Under the pieces are notes generated by a model. It was not told the origin of the DNA, did not search any database, and saw only the letters and a program-made list of their open reading frames with translations. A DNA stretch of 61,055 nucleotides from an uncultured Collinsella sp. (lineage in GTDB: Bacteria; Actinomycetota; Coriobacteriia; Coriobacteriales; Coriobacteriaceae). Location of the stretch: the NCBI GenBank assembly GCA_900758375.1, contig CAAERJ010000061.1:1-61055 (forward strand). Direction: 5' to 3'. Position 1 is the first letter of the stretch. Every line of letters begins with the position of its first letter. Both the position numbers and the translations under genes were made by a program. Positions 16,887 through 23,920 of the stretch are shown one piece after another.

Positions 16887-17642
16887 CTATTTGCTAGCTT
16901 TTGACGAGCTCCCGCTCGCCTTTTGATATTCGTCCTTAAAGGCCTTGAACATACCGCGCGTCTTGCCGAGCTGCTTGCCCAGTGCGCGGCTGCCCTTGTC
17001 CACGGCGACCGATCCCTTGTCATCGAGCACCTTGGCGCCCTTCTTGACCTTATCGCCCACCACGACACTGGCCTCGGCAGCCTTGGCGGCCGCGCCGCCC
17101 GAATACCCGAGCGACTTGACCTCGTCCGAGACAATCATCGCGCCGTTCTCGTAGCCGCGCAGCATCGTCGGCGGCACCTGCGTGTCGCCCACCAACATGC
17201 TCGATGCGGCGCTGGCGGTCACATAGAACGTCTGCACAATGCCCGAGCGCGGCTTGAACTCAACGTCCGAGCAGTAGCCCACGACATCGCCCGATTCCGT
17301 GCGCACGTCCATGCCAACCCAAATGATGCAATCGTCTAGGTTGATATCGAGGCGCTTGGCCGCGGCGGCATCGTAGGTGCCCTTGACGTCGTCGACCGCG
17401 ACAGCGCCCTCATAGACGCCGATGGCATCGAGTGCCACAAAGCGGTCGGGGCGCTCAATCATACCCGCGATATCGGACTGGCGCACCATAAAGCCCACCA
17501 CGCGCGTACCGCCCGGGGTAAAGACGGGAAAGTGAATCTTGCCGAGCTTTTTAGGGCTGCGCGGCGTGCCGTCCTTTTTGGTGCGCTTGTCTTCGGCAGG
17601 CTTACGATAAACCTTGACGCCGACAAAATCCCCTGCGCGCAT
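16887..17642 (-). CDS. PRC-barrel domain protein
   Basis: Soluble protein of 251 residues. PRC-barrel-like strands are visible at about residues 5-60 (GDFVGVKVYRK, GTRVVGFMVRQ) and 105-150 (CIIWVGMDVRTESGDVVGYC). A basic Ala/Gly/Lys-rich tail follows (about 195-251). There is no signal peptide. Its ATG overlaps the TAA of the YtxH gene (TAATG), so the two are coupled. PRC barrels bind partner proteins or nucleic acid; no specific role can be assigned. The paired YtxH protein suggests membrane-associated stress or envelope work. Confidence 0.75.
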   Translation of the reverse strand: MRAGDFVGVKVYRKPAEDKRTKKDGTPRSPKKLGKIHFPVFTPGGTRVVGFMVRQSDIAGMIERPDRFVALDAIGVYEGAVAVDDVKGTYDAAAAKRLDINLDDCIIWVGMDVRTESGDVVGYCSDVEFKPRSGIVQTFYVTASAASSMLVGDTQVPPTMLRGYENGAMIVSDEVKSLGYSGGAAAKAAEASVVVGDKVKKGAKVLDDKGSVAVDKGSRALGKQLGKTRGMFKAFKDEYQKASGSSSKASK

Positions 17643-18031
17643 TATGCCTCGGTCGAGGGCTCCGTGGCCTCGGTGTCGGCCTCGGCGACGTTCTCGACCA
17701 CGACGTCGGCGGCGGGCGTCACGTTGCCGCCCGAGATGGCGTCGTTGAGCTGCTCGCGAAGCTGGTCCATGCGCTCGCGGGCCAGGTCGACCTTGGCGCG
17801 CAGGTCATCGGTCTTGGCGTCGACCATCGGACCAAAGTCGTTGACCGCGGCACGAGCCTCCTCGGCACTGTGCTCGTAGGTGTCACGCATGTTGTCCCAG
17901 GCGTCGTTGGCGATATCGGCGGCCATGGCGCGGGTCTCGGCACCCGAGCGCGGGGCCAGAGCAACGCCGATGATAGCGCCGGCGGCAGCACCAAAGAGCG
18001 CACCGGAGACAAAGCTGAAAGTCTTTCCCAT
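17642..18031 (-). CDS. YtxH domain-containing protein
   Basis: Small protein of 129 residues. It begins MGKTFSFVSGALFGAAAGAI with one Gly/Ala-rich membrane helix, then the YtxH hallmark LAPRSGAETRA, then an amphipathic, coiled-coil-like part (about 40-100) and an acidic tail. YtxH proteins are small general-stress-type membrane proteins of unknown biochemistry. The ATG at 18031 has GAGAGG seven bases upstream; an ATG two codons earlier is less well spaced. It is translated together with the PRC-barrel gene. Confidence 0.85.
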   Translation of the reverse strand: MGKTFSFVSGALFGAAAGAIIGVALAPRSGAETRAMAADIANDAWDNMRDTYEHSAEEARAAVNDFGPMVDAKTDDLRAKVDLARERMDQLREQLNDAISGGNVTPAADVVVENVAEADTEATEPSTEA

Positions 18032-18167
18032 GATCATTCCTCTCCTGCGGGCACCTCGATGCCCACCGTTTGAATGCTGTCCATTATACCCGCAGCGCAA
18101 CACTTGCCGTCGCGCTCATCTGCGTACGGTAAAAGCGCAGGTACATGATGGTGATAAGCGAGTGAGT

Positions 18168-19001
18168 CTACTCCTGCGGCATAGCCGGCATGGCGACCGT
18201 GGCAGCCGGGTTCTCGCCGGCGCCATCGACGAGCGGCAGGTTGCCCTCGTGCGCCGAACCGGACGGAGCCGTTGCCGCACCGCCAAAGACGGCCGCGGGG
18301 GCCTCGTGGTTCTCGGCGACCGCACCCTCGGTATCGATTGGCATCTGCGGCTCGTCGTCAAAGCTCGGGACGCCTTGGGGCTCCGCAGACTCGGGCTCAG
18401 CAGGCGCCTCGGCAACGGGCTCGGTGTCGGCATCGGCGGGAGCGTCGCCCTCGGGCGCATCCTCGGCCACGTCCTCGCCGTTCGCAGCGGCAACGGCCTC
18501 GTGCGGATCCTCACCCTCGGCCTCGGTACGCATGCCCAGCACCAGGTTGCGCAGGCCCGCGACCGTGCCTTCCACGTCGGGGGCCGGCTGGTCAGCGTGC
18601 AGGTACGCCCAGTCCATCATAAAGGTCGCCGACGACAGCGCGCCAATGGCCAACGCGTCATCGGGACACGAAAGCTCGACCTCAAAGACACGCTCGTCAT
18701 GCTCGCTCACGCGCGTGCGGCCGCACGAGATGCTGCCGGCAAGACCGGTCTCGTTCATGAGCTCGACCGTCACGTGCTCCAGCAGGTGGCAAAGCTCGGT
18801 CTGGCCCATGCAGTCCTGGAACTCGCGGCCCGAATCGCCCAGGCACAGATGTTTGGCAATCGCGGGTACCAGGTAGTACACGCGCGCCGTGGCCTCGATA
18901 TCCTCCGAGGTCATGAGCGGCATGCCGGGGTTCACCAGCACGTGCGCGCAAATCTTGTCCTCGCTGACGGTGACCTTAAGGATGTTGAACAGGCCTGCCA
19001 T
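18168..19001 (-). CDS. Uncharacterised protein resembling the CphA N-terminal domain, with acidic tail
   Basis: Protein of 277 residues. Residues about 1-145 form one compact domain with the block ELCHLLEHVTVELMNETG, then SISCGRTRVSEHDERVFEVE and ALAIGALSSA. This arrangement resembles the N-terminal domain of cyanophycin synthetase, which has a similar E-H-x-x-x-E-L helix followed by a GRTR strand. The ATP-grasp and ligase domains are absent. Residues about 160-277 are low-complexity, rich in Ala, Glu, Pro and Asp. Neither a signal peptide nor a membrane helix is seen. It is closely followed on the same strand by nothing related. Function is unknown, and the CphA resemblance is from memory. 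Confidence 0.6.
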   Translation of the reverse strand: MAGLFNILKVTVSEDKICAHVLVNPGMPLMTSEDIEATARVYYLVPAIAKHLCLGDSGREFQDCMGQTELCHLLEHVTVELMNETGLAGSISCGRTRVSEHDERVFEVELSCPDDALAIGALSSATFMMDWAYLHADQPAPDVEGTVAGLRNLVLGMRTEAEGEDPHEAVAAANGEDVAEDAPEGDAPADADTEPVAEAPAEPESAEPQGVPSFDDEPQMPIDTEGAVAENHEAPAAVFGGAATAPSGSAHEGNLPLVDGAGENPAATVAMPAMPQE

Positions 19002-19025
19002 AACTCTCCCCTACTCTTCCTTGCC

Positions 19026-20399
19026 CTACTCGTCGCCATCGTGCGGATCCGCAGAGCCCGCACCCGACGCCGCCGGCTTCTCGGCCGAGGACTCGGAATC
19101 CTTCTTATCGGTTTCGGCCGGAGCGATCACGCGAATGAGCGAGATGCGCTGGCCACGCATCGACTGTACCTTGAACTTGTACCCCGCGACCTCAAACACC
19201 TCTCCGATGTCGGGCACCGAGTCGCAAAGCTCCAAAATCCAGCCGGCGATGGTCTCATAATCATCGCTTTCCTCGAGCGGCCAACCAAGCTCAATCGCGT
19301 CATCGCACGAAAAACGCCCATCGACGAGCCACTCGCGGCGCGAAAGGCGCGTGAGGTACTTGTTGTCGGGGTCGAACTCGTCCTCGATCTCGCCGACGAT
19401 CTCCTCGACGATGTCCTCGATGGTGATGATACCGGCCGTGCCGCCGTACTCGTCCACGACCACTACGATCTGGTCGTGCGAGGTCTGCATCTCGGACAGC
19501 AGCGGCAGGATGTCCTTGGTATCGGGCACAAAGGTGGCGTCGCGCAGGTAATCGGCGATGGGCTGGTCGCCCTTGCCGTCGAGCGCGGGCTGGATCAGGT
19601 CCTTGATGTGCGCGATTCCCGCGACGTTGTCGGGGTCCTCGTGATAGACGGGAATGCGGCTGAAGCCGGTCTGGCGCATGGTGGACAACACGTCGGCGAC
19701 CGTCTCGTCGTCCTCGCACATGGTGGTGTCCACGCGCGGAACCATGACCTCGCGAGCCACGGTGTCGCCCAGGTCGAAGATCTCGTGGATCATGCGCTTT
19801 TCCTCGTCGAGCAGGTCGTCCTGCTCCGAGACCATGTACTTGATCTCTTCCTCCGAAACGTTCTGGCGGTCGTCGGCGCTCTTGATGCGCAGGATGCGGG
19901 CCAGACCATCGGAGCAAGCGCCGGTCAGCCACACGAGCGGACGGGCGATCTTTTGGAACACGGAAAGCGGTCCCACGACCTGCTTGGATACGCCCTCGGC
20001 GTTAGCGAGGCCGATGCGCTTGGGCACGAGCTCGCCGATCACGATGGACACAAAGGCGACGGCGACGGTGATGATGACCGGCGCCAGGCCGCACGCGATG
20101 GCGGAAAGCGGCGCGATGCCAAAGCTCATGAGCCACGTGGCAAGCGGGTCGGACAGGCTCGTCGACGCGACGGCGGACGAGGCGAAGCCCACGAGCGTGA
20201 TGGCGACCTGGATGGTGGCCAACAGCTGATCGGAGTCGGCAGCGAGCTGGACGGCGCGCTCGGCGCGCTTATCGCCTTCCTCGGCATCGTGCTCCAACAC
20301 GGCGCGCTTGGCCGTGGTGAGAGCCATCTCGGACATGGAGAAGTAGCCGTTGATAAGCGTCAGGACGAGGGTAGTGATAAGGGAGATGGTTATGTCCAT
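19026..20399 (-). CDS. CNNM/HlyC-CorC family membrane protein (DUF21, CBS pair, CorC_HlyC)
   Basis: Protein of 457 residues. The DUF21 membrane domain covers about 1-190 with four hydrophobic segments and the family block GELVPKRIGLANAE. A CBS pair follows at about 215-335 (VMVPRVDTTM, IAHIKDLI, VVDEYGGTAGIITIEDIVEEIVGEI), then the CorC_HlyC domain at about 350-430 (DGRFSCDDAIELGWPL). The tail is acidic. The family includes Mg2+ and Co2+ exporters of the CorB/CorC type, although it is often labelled hemolysin. It lies 25 bases upstream of the CphA-like gene and may be co-transcribed. With the MgtE and Nramp-related genes it is a third likely Mg2+ protein here. Confidence 0.9.
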   Translation of the reverse strand: MDITISLITTLVLTLINGYFSMSEMALTTAKRAVLEHDAEEGDKRAERAVQLAADSDQLLATIQVAITLVGFASSAVASTSLSDPLATWLMSFGIAPLSAIACGLAPVIITVAVAFVSIVIGELVPKRIGLANAEGVSKQVVGPLSVFQKIARPLVWLTGACSDGLARILRIKSADDRQNVSEEEIKYMVSEQDDLLDEEKRMIHEIFDLGDTVAREVMVPRVDTTMCEDDETVADVLSTMRQTGFSRIPVYHEDPDNVAGIAHIKDLIQPALDGKGDQPIADYLRDATFVPDTKDILPLLSEMQTSHDQIVVVVDEYGGTAGIITIEDIVEEIVGEIEDEFDPDNKYLTRLSRREWLVDGRFSCDDAIELGWPLEESDDYETIAGWILELCDSVPDIGEVFEVAGYKFKVQSMRGQRISLIRVIAPAETDKKDSESSAEKPAASGAGSADPHDGDE

Positions 20400-20515
20400 C
20401 GGGAGTTTCTCGAACCTCCAAGATTCGGGACGTTAGGTAGTAAGCGTAGGTGGCGGATAGGGCAGTTGCGCCCGACGGCCGCTTGGATGGGTCCGCGGGC
20501 GCGCAGGCATGGTCG

Positions 20516-21199
20516 CTAGATTACGAAGAGGATCACCGCCATGAACTGGAAGATACTGCCGGCGAGCACCCACAAGTGAAACACACTGTGCAGATAGCGC
20601 ACGTTTTTGGCGATATAGAACGGCACGCCCACGGTGTAGCACACGCCGCCGACGGCGAGCAGGGCAAGCGCGACGGGGTTCAACAGCGCCACGAGCTCGG
20701 GCAGCTTAAAGACGACAAGCCAACCCATCAGCAGGTAGACCAGGCCGCTTACCCAGTGCGGTTGACGCTCGCGCATAAAGCACTCGAGGGCGATGCCGAT
20801 AATGGCGATGGCCCACACGGCAAAGAACAGCATAGGACCGCCGTCGTTTGCAAGCGTGATGAGGCAAAACGGCGTATAGCTACCGGCTATGAGCAGGTAG
20901 ATGCAGCTGTGGTCGATGATGCGAAACACGCGCTTGGCGCCCGCGGGCTGAATCGCGTGGTAGAGCGTGGAGGCCAGATATTCAAGAATAATGCTGACAC
21001 CATAGACAATCGCCGCGGCCATGTGGGCCGGACCTCCGCCGCGCAGGGCAGCGAATACGATCAGGAGCACCAGGCCCGCGATACCCAGCAGGCAGCCGAC
21101 ACCATGGGTGACGGAGTTCATGATCTCCTCGCCCACCGTGTAGTGTGGAACGGCCGCGGTCTTGGGTCGCGGCTTAGAACTGTCGCTCGAATCGGACAT
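20516..21199 (-). CDS. Hemolysin III / PAQR family membrane protein
   Basis: Membrane protein of about 227 residues with seven hydrophobic segments. The family marks are HYTVGEEIMNSVTHGVGC near the start, STLYHAIQPAGAKRVFRIIDHSCIYLLIAGSYTP in short blocks (YHA, DHSCIYLLIAG), and the late helix with HSVFHLWVLAGS. The conserved H and D residues form the metal site of PAQR-type hydrolases. The physiological substrate in bacteria is not settled; the hemolysin name is historical. I chose the ATG at 21199 behind GGAGG; an ATG at 21217 is possible but has no room for an RBS. Confidence 0.88.
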   Translation of the reverse strand: MSDSSDSSKPRPKTAAVPHYTVGEEIMNSVTHGVGCLLGIAGLVLLIVFAALRGGGPAHMAAAIVYGVSIILEYLASTLYHAIQPAGAKRVFRIIDHSCIYLLIAGSYTPFCLITLANDGGPMLFFAVWAIAIIGIALECFMRERQPHWVSGLVYLLMGWLVVFKLPELVALLNPVALALLAVGGVCYTVGVPFYIAKNVRYLHSVFHLWVLAGSIFQFMAVILFVI

Positions 21200-21306
21200 G
21201 CCGGTTACATCCTCCAACGTAAAGAGTTCTCAACACTATATCAAAGCGTCTAGGTACGTGCGAAATTTGCACCATACGTGACCCTTTGTTTACCCATTCT
21301 TTGCCT

Positions 21307-21365
21307 GTTGACGCATCAACGGCGAACGTCCATAATGCGCTTGCATTAAATGTTGATGTATTAAC
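21307..21365 (+). promoter_or_regulatory. Promoter with paired operators for the alpha/beta hydrolase gene
   Basis: TTGACG (21308-21313), 17 bases, CATAAT (21331-21336) makes a good sigma-A promoter. Two related palindromes lie on it: GTTGACGCATCAAC (21307-21320), covering the -35, and GTTGATGTATTAAC (21352-21365), in the early transcript. Their consensus is GTTGAYGYATYAAC. Two similar sites 45 bases apart suggest a dimeric repressor. Confidence 0.6.
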
Positions 21366-21385
21366 ATCTTATAGGAGAATACCGT

Positions 21386-22351
21386 ATGGCTCAAAACGCA
21401 CGTTCCCATCGAAAGCTCAAGATAGCCGGCATCGTTGCACTGGTGGTTGTCGTTGCGCTGCTCGGATTTGCCGGCAACTTCCTGTTTGACTTCGCGCTGA
21501 ATCCCCGCGCGCCGTACACCATGAAGATGATGCAGGATAGCAAGAACGACAAAGACGGTGAGCAGCCGGATGCCGAGGACACCGAGGCGCGGGCATGGTT
21601 TAAAGAAAACCGCAAGAGCAGCAGCCTCACCGCAGATGACGGAACCGAGCTCGCCGCTTGGTATTTTGCTGCTTCGGAGAGCACGCACGACTACGCCGTC
21701 TGCCTGCATGGATATACCAACGAGCCCATCGGTATGGCCCGATACGTCAAGCGATTCCACGACCGCGGCATGAACGTACTCGCACCCGCCGCCCGCGCCC
21801 ACGAGCGCTCCGGCGGCGACTATATCGGCATGGGCTGGCCCGAGCGCCTCGATGTCGTTGCATGGATTGGGCGGATCGTTGCGGCCGACCCCGAGGCGCG
21901 CATCCTGGTCTTTGGCGAGTCGATGGGTGCGGCAACCGCCATGAACGTCGCGGGGGAATCTCTGCCCGCGAACGTGAAATGCATTATCGAGGACTGCGGT
22001 TATACGAGTGTTTGGGACGAGTTTTCCCTGCAACTCAAGGACGTGTTCGGCCTGCCCAGCTTTCCCTTGCTCGATGTAGCAAACTTCGTGTGCAACGTGC
22101 GCGCGGGCTACGACTTTCATAAGGCGAGCAGTGTGGAGCAACTCAAACACGCGACGGTTCCCATGCTGTTTATCCACGGCGACAAGGACACCTTTGTGCC
22201 GTACGACATGCTCGACCAAAACTACGACGCGTGCGCCAGCAAGGTCAAGCAAAAGCTCACCATCCATGGCGCCACCCACGCCAAGAGTGCGCAAGTTGAC
22301 CCCGAGCTCTACTGGAACACGGTCAACAACTTCCTCGACGAGTATTTTTAG
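21386..22351 (+). CDS. Membrane-anchored alpha/beta hydrolase
   Basis: Protein of 321 residues with a short basic N-terminus, one membrane helix (about 12-35) and an extracellular alpha/beta hydrolase domain. The nucleophile elbow is FGESMG (S179). The oxyanion region is CLHGYTNEP. The acid is D268 in HGDKDTFVP, and the base H298 lies in GATHAKS. The order matches BAAT/serine aminopeptidase-like hydrolases anchored at the cell surface. The substrate is unknown. AGGAGA lies seven bases before the ATG. It is a single-gene unit under a promoter with two operator-like palindromes, so expression is probably induced. Confidence 0.9.
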   Translation: MAQNARSHRKLKIAGIVALVVVVALLGFAGNFLFDFALNPRAPYTMKMMQDSKNDKDGEQPDAEDTEARAWFKENRKSSSLTADDGTELAAWYFAASESTHDYAVCLHGYTNEPIGMARYVKRFHDRGMNVLAPAARAHERSGGDYIGMGWPERLDVVAWIGRIVAADPEARILVFGESMGAATAMNVAGESLPANVKCIIEDCGYTSVWDEFSLQLKDVFGLPSFPLLDVANFVCNVRAGYDFHKASSVEQLKHATVPMLFIHGDKDTFVPYDMLDQNYDACASKVKQKLTIHGATHAKSAQVDPELYWNTVNNFLDEYF

Positions 22352-22389
22352 GCGAATAGTAACGTCTGAGGCTTTATCTGACCCCCTAT

Positions 22390-22520
22390 TTTCGGAAGTA
22401 TGCGGCAAAATCTGGAACTGCCGACCAGACCGTAGTTTTACCAACAATTTATCAGGGGTTTTGTTGCCAAAAAACGTCGTGTGCTCGGCGGTCTCGAAAT
22501 TTGCCGCATACTTCCGGAAA
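22390..22520. repeat. 131-nt inverted-repeat element
   Basis: CGGAAGTATGCGGCAAA (22393-22409) is repeated in perfect inverted form at 22500-22516, with a centre of 90 bases. Short internal matches (TGCCGACCAGAC and CTCGGCGGTCTCG) suggest a longer stem. It resembles in plan, but not in sequence, the two 154-nt elements at 32.9-33.3 kb. It follows the hydrolase gene. Confidence 0.7.
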
Positions 22521-22557
22521 ACCGCCCGAGAGCGTTGCGCTCGCGGGCGGCTTTTGC
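22519..22557. terminator. Bidirectional terminator between convergent genes
   Basis: ACCGCCCG..GAGC pairs with GCTC..GCGGGCGG, with TTTT on the plus side and a T-run on the minus side. It lies between the convergent hydrolase and DUF362 genes. Confidence 0.75.
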
Positions 22558-22602
22558 TCAACTAACGCTACAAAAGCGCTTATTTTGTCCAATAGCTAGG
22601 CG

Positions 22603-23808
22603 CTATTTGACCTCGATGAGCTCGTACTTTCTCGTGCCCAGGCCGATCTTCTCGGCGTGTGCGATACAGGTGCGCCAGTCGGTGTCGGGATGCGTGATGC
22701 AGAAGGGGTCCTTGGCCTGCTCGCCCTCCAGATGCTCGTGGTTGTGCTCCATCTTGGCCGCGCTATCGGTGAGCTCGGTGTTGGGCAGCGGTTCGGATGC
22801 CATGACGGCATCGGCGCAGGCCTGGTCGATGGCGACCGGGTCGAAGCTCGCGAACATGCCGATGTCGTTGACGATAGGCGTATCGTTTTCGGGATGGCAA
22901 TCGCAGTTGGGGCTGATGTCCATGGCAAGCGAGATGTGGAAGCTCGGACGGCCGTCGACAACGGCCTTCGTATACTCGGCGATCTTGCAGTTGAGCACGT
23001 CGGCCGCAGCGTCATGGCCGGGCTTGATGGCGTCCTGGTTGCACACGCCGATGCAGCGGCCGCAGCCCACGCAGCGATCATGGTCGATAGCGGCAACGTG
23101 AACCGTACGGGTGTTGCCGTTGGCGAGCTCGCGCTCACGGGTGTCGTCAAACGAGATAGCGCTGTGCGCACAGACCTTTTCGCAGGCACGGCAGTCAATA
23201 CAGTGCTCGGTCGCGACGTTCGGCTTGCCGGCGGCATGCTGCTCCATCTTGCCGGCGCGGCTGCCGCCGCCCATACCCAGGTTCTTCATGGCGCCGCCAA
23301 AGCCGGCCTGCTCATGGCCTTTAAAGTGCGTGAGGCTGATCACAATATCGGCATCCATGAGTGCCTGGCCGATCTTTGCCTCGTGCACGTACTCGCCGCC
23401 CTCGACCGGGACGAGCGCCTCGTCGGTACCCTTGAGGCCGTCGGCGATGATGATCTGGCAGCCCGTGGCATACGGGGTAAAACCGTTCTGATAGGCGGTG
23501 TCGATGTGCTCGAGCGCGTTTTTGCGGCTACCGACATAGAGCGTGTTGCAGTCGGTGAGGAAGGGCTTGCCGCCCAGCTCCTTCACGACATCCGCGACGG
23601 CGCGGGCGTAGTTGGGGCGCAAAAAGCTCAGGTTGCCCAGCTCGCCAAAGTGAATCTTGATAGCGACGAACTTGTTCTCAAAGTCGATCTGCTCAATTCC
23701 GGCGTGACGGATGAGGCGCTTGAGTTTGTCGAGCTGGCTCTCGCGAGCATGCGTGCGCAGGTTGGTGAAGTACACCTTAGCGGGTGCTGCGGGTGCAGTT
23801 GCGGTCAT
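22603..23808 (-). CDS. DUF362 protein with two 4Fe-4S ferredoxin motifs
   Basis: Cytoplasmic protein of 401 residues. The DUF362 part (about 10-195 and 255-330) begins KVYFTNLRTHARESQLDKL and includes KIHFGELGN, LTDCNTLY and LTHFKGHEQAGFGGAMKNLG. Two ferredoxin motifs are inserted at about 205-262: CIDCRACEKVC and CVGCGRCIGVC, each with the fourth cysteine of a [4Fe-4S] cluster. The family is common in anaerobes and is thought to carry electrons; no substrate is known. It is a single gene with nothing functionally related beside it. The His/Glu-rich tail (KMEHNHEHLEGEQ) could bind metal. Confidence 0.9.
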   Translation of the reverse strand: MTATAPAAPAKVYFTNLRTHARESQLDKLKRLIRHAGIEQIDFENKFVAIKIHFGELGNLSFLRPNYARAVADVVKELGGKPFLTDCNTLYVGSRKNALEHIDTAYQNGFTPYATGCQIIIADGLKGTDEALVPVEGGEYVHEAKIGQALMDADIVISLTHFKGHEQAGFGGAMKNLGMGGGSRAGKMEQHAAGKPNVATEHCIDCRACEKVCAHSAISFDDTRERELANGNTRTVHVAAIDHDRCVGCGRCIGVCNQDAIKPGHDAAADVLNCKIAEYTKAVVDGRPSFHISLAMDISPNCDCHPENDTPIVNDIGMFASFDPVAIDQACADAVMASEPLPNTELTDSAAKMEHNHEHLEGEQAKDPFCITHPDTDWRTCIAHAEKIGLGTRKYELIEVK

Positions 23809-23891
23809 AGATCTATCCCCTCGGTCTATATGGCGTTACAGACATAGAGGATGGTACCAGTTAAAGCAGAGGTAAAGTCAAGTACGGCACC

Positions 23892-23920
23892 TAGTCATTG
23901 GGGACGTTCTTAAATGACTA
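23892..23920. repeat. REP-like hairpin supplying the stop of the FtsX-like permease gene
   Basis: Arms TAGTCATT and AATGACTA flank GGGGACGTTCTTA. The TAG at 23918-23920 (minus strand) is the stop codon of the permease gene. It is nearly identical to 15382-15410. Confidence 0.85.

Noticed and set aside
19026..21199. True hemolysins or toxins
   Set aside because: The 19026 gene is a CNNM/CorC ion-transport type and the 20516 gene a PAQR-type membrane protein; the hemolysin names are historical.
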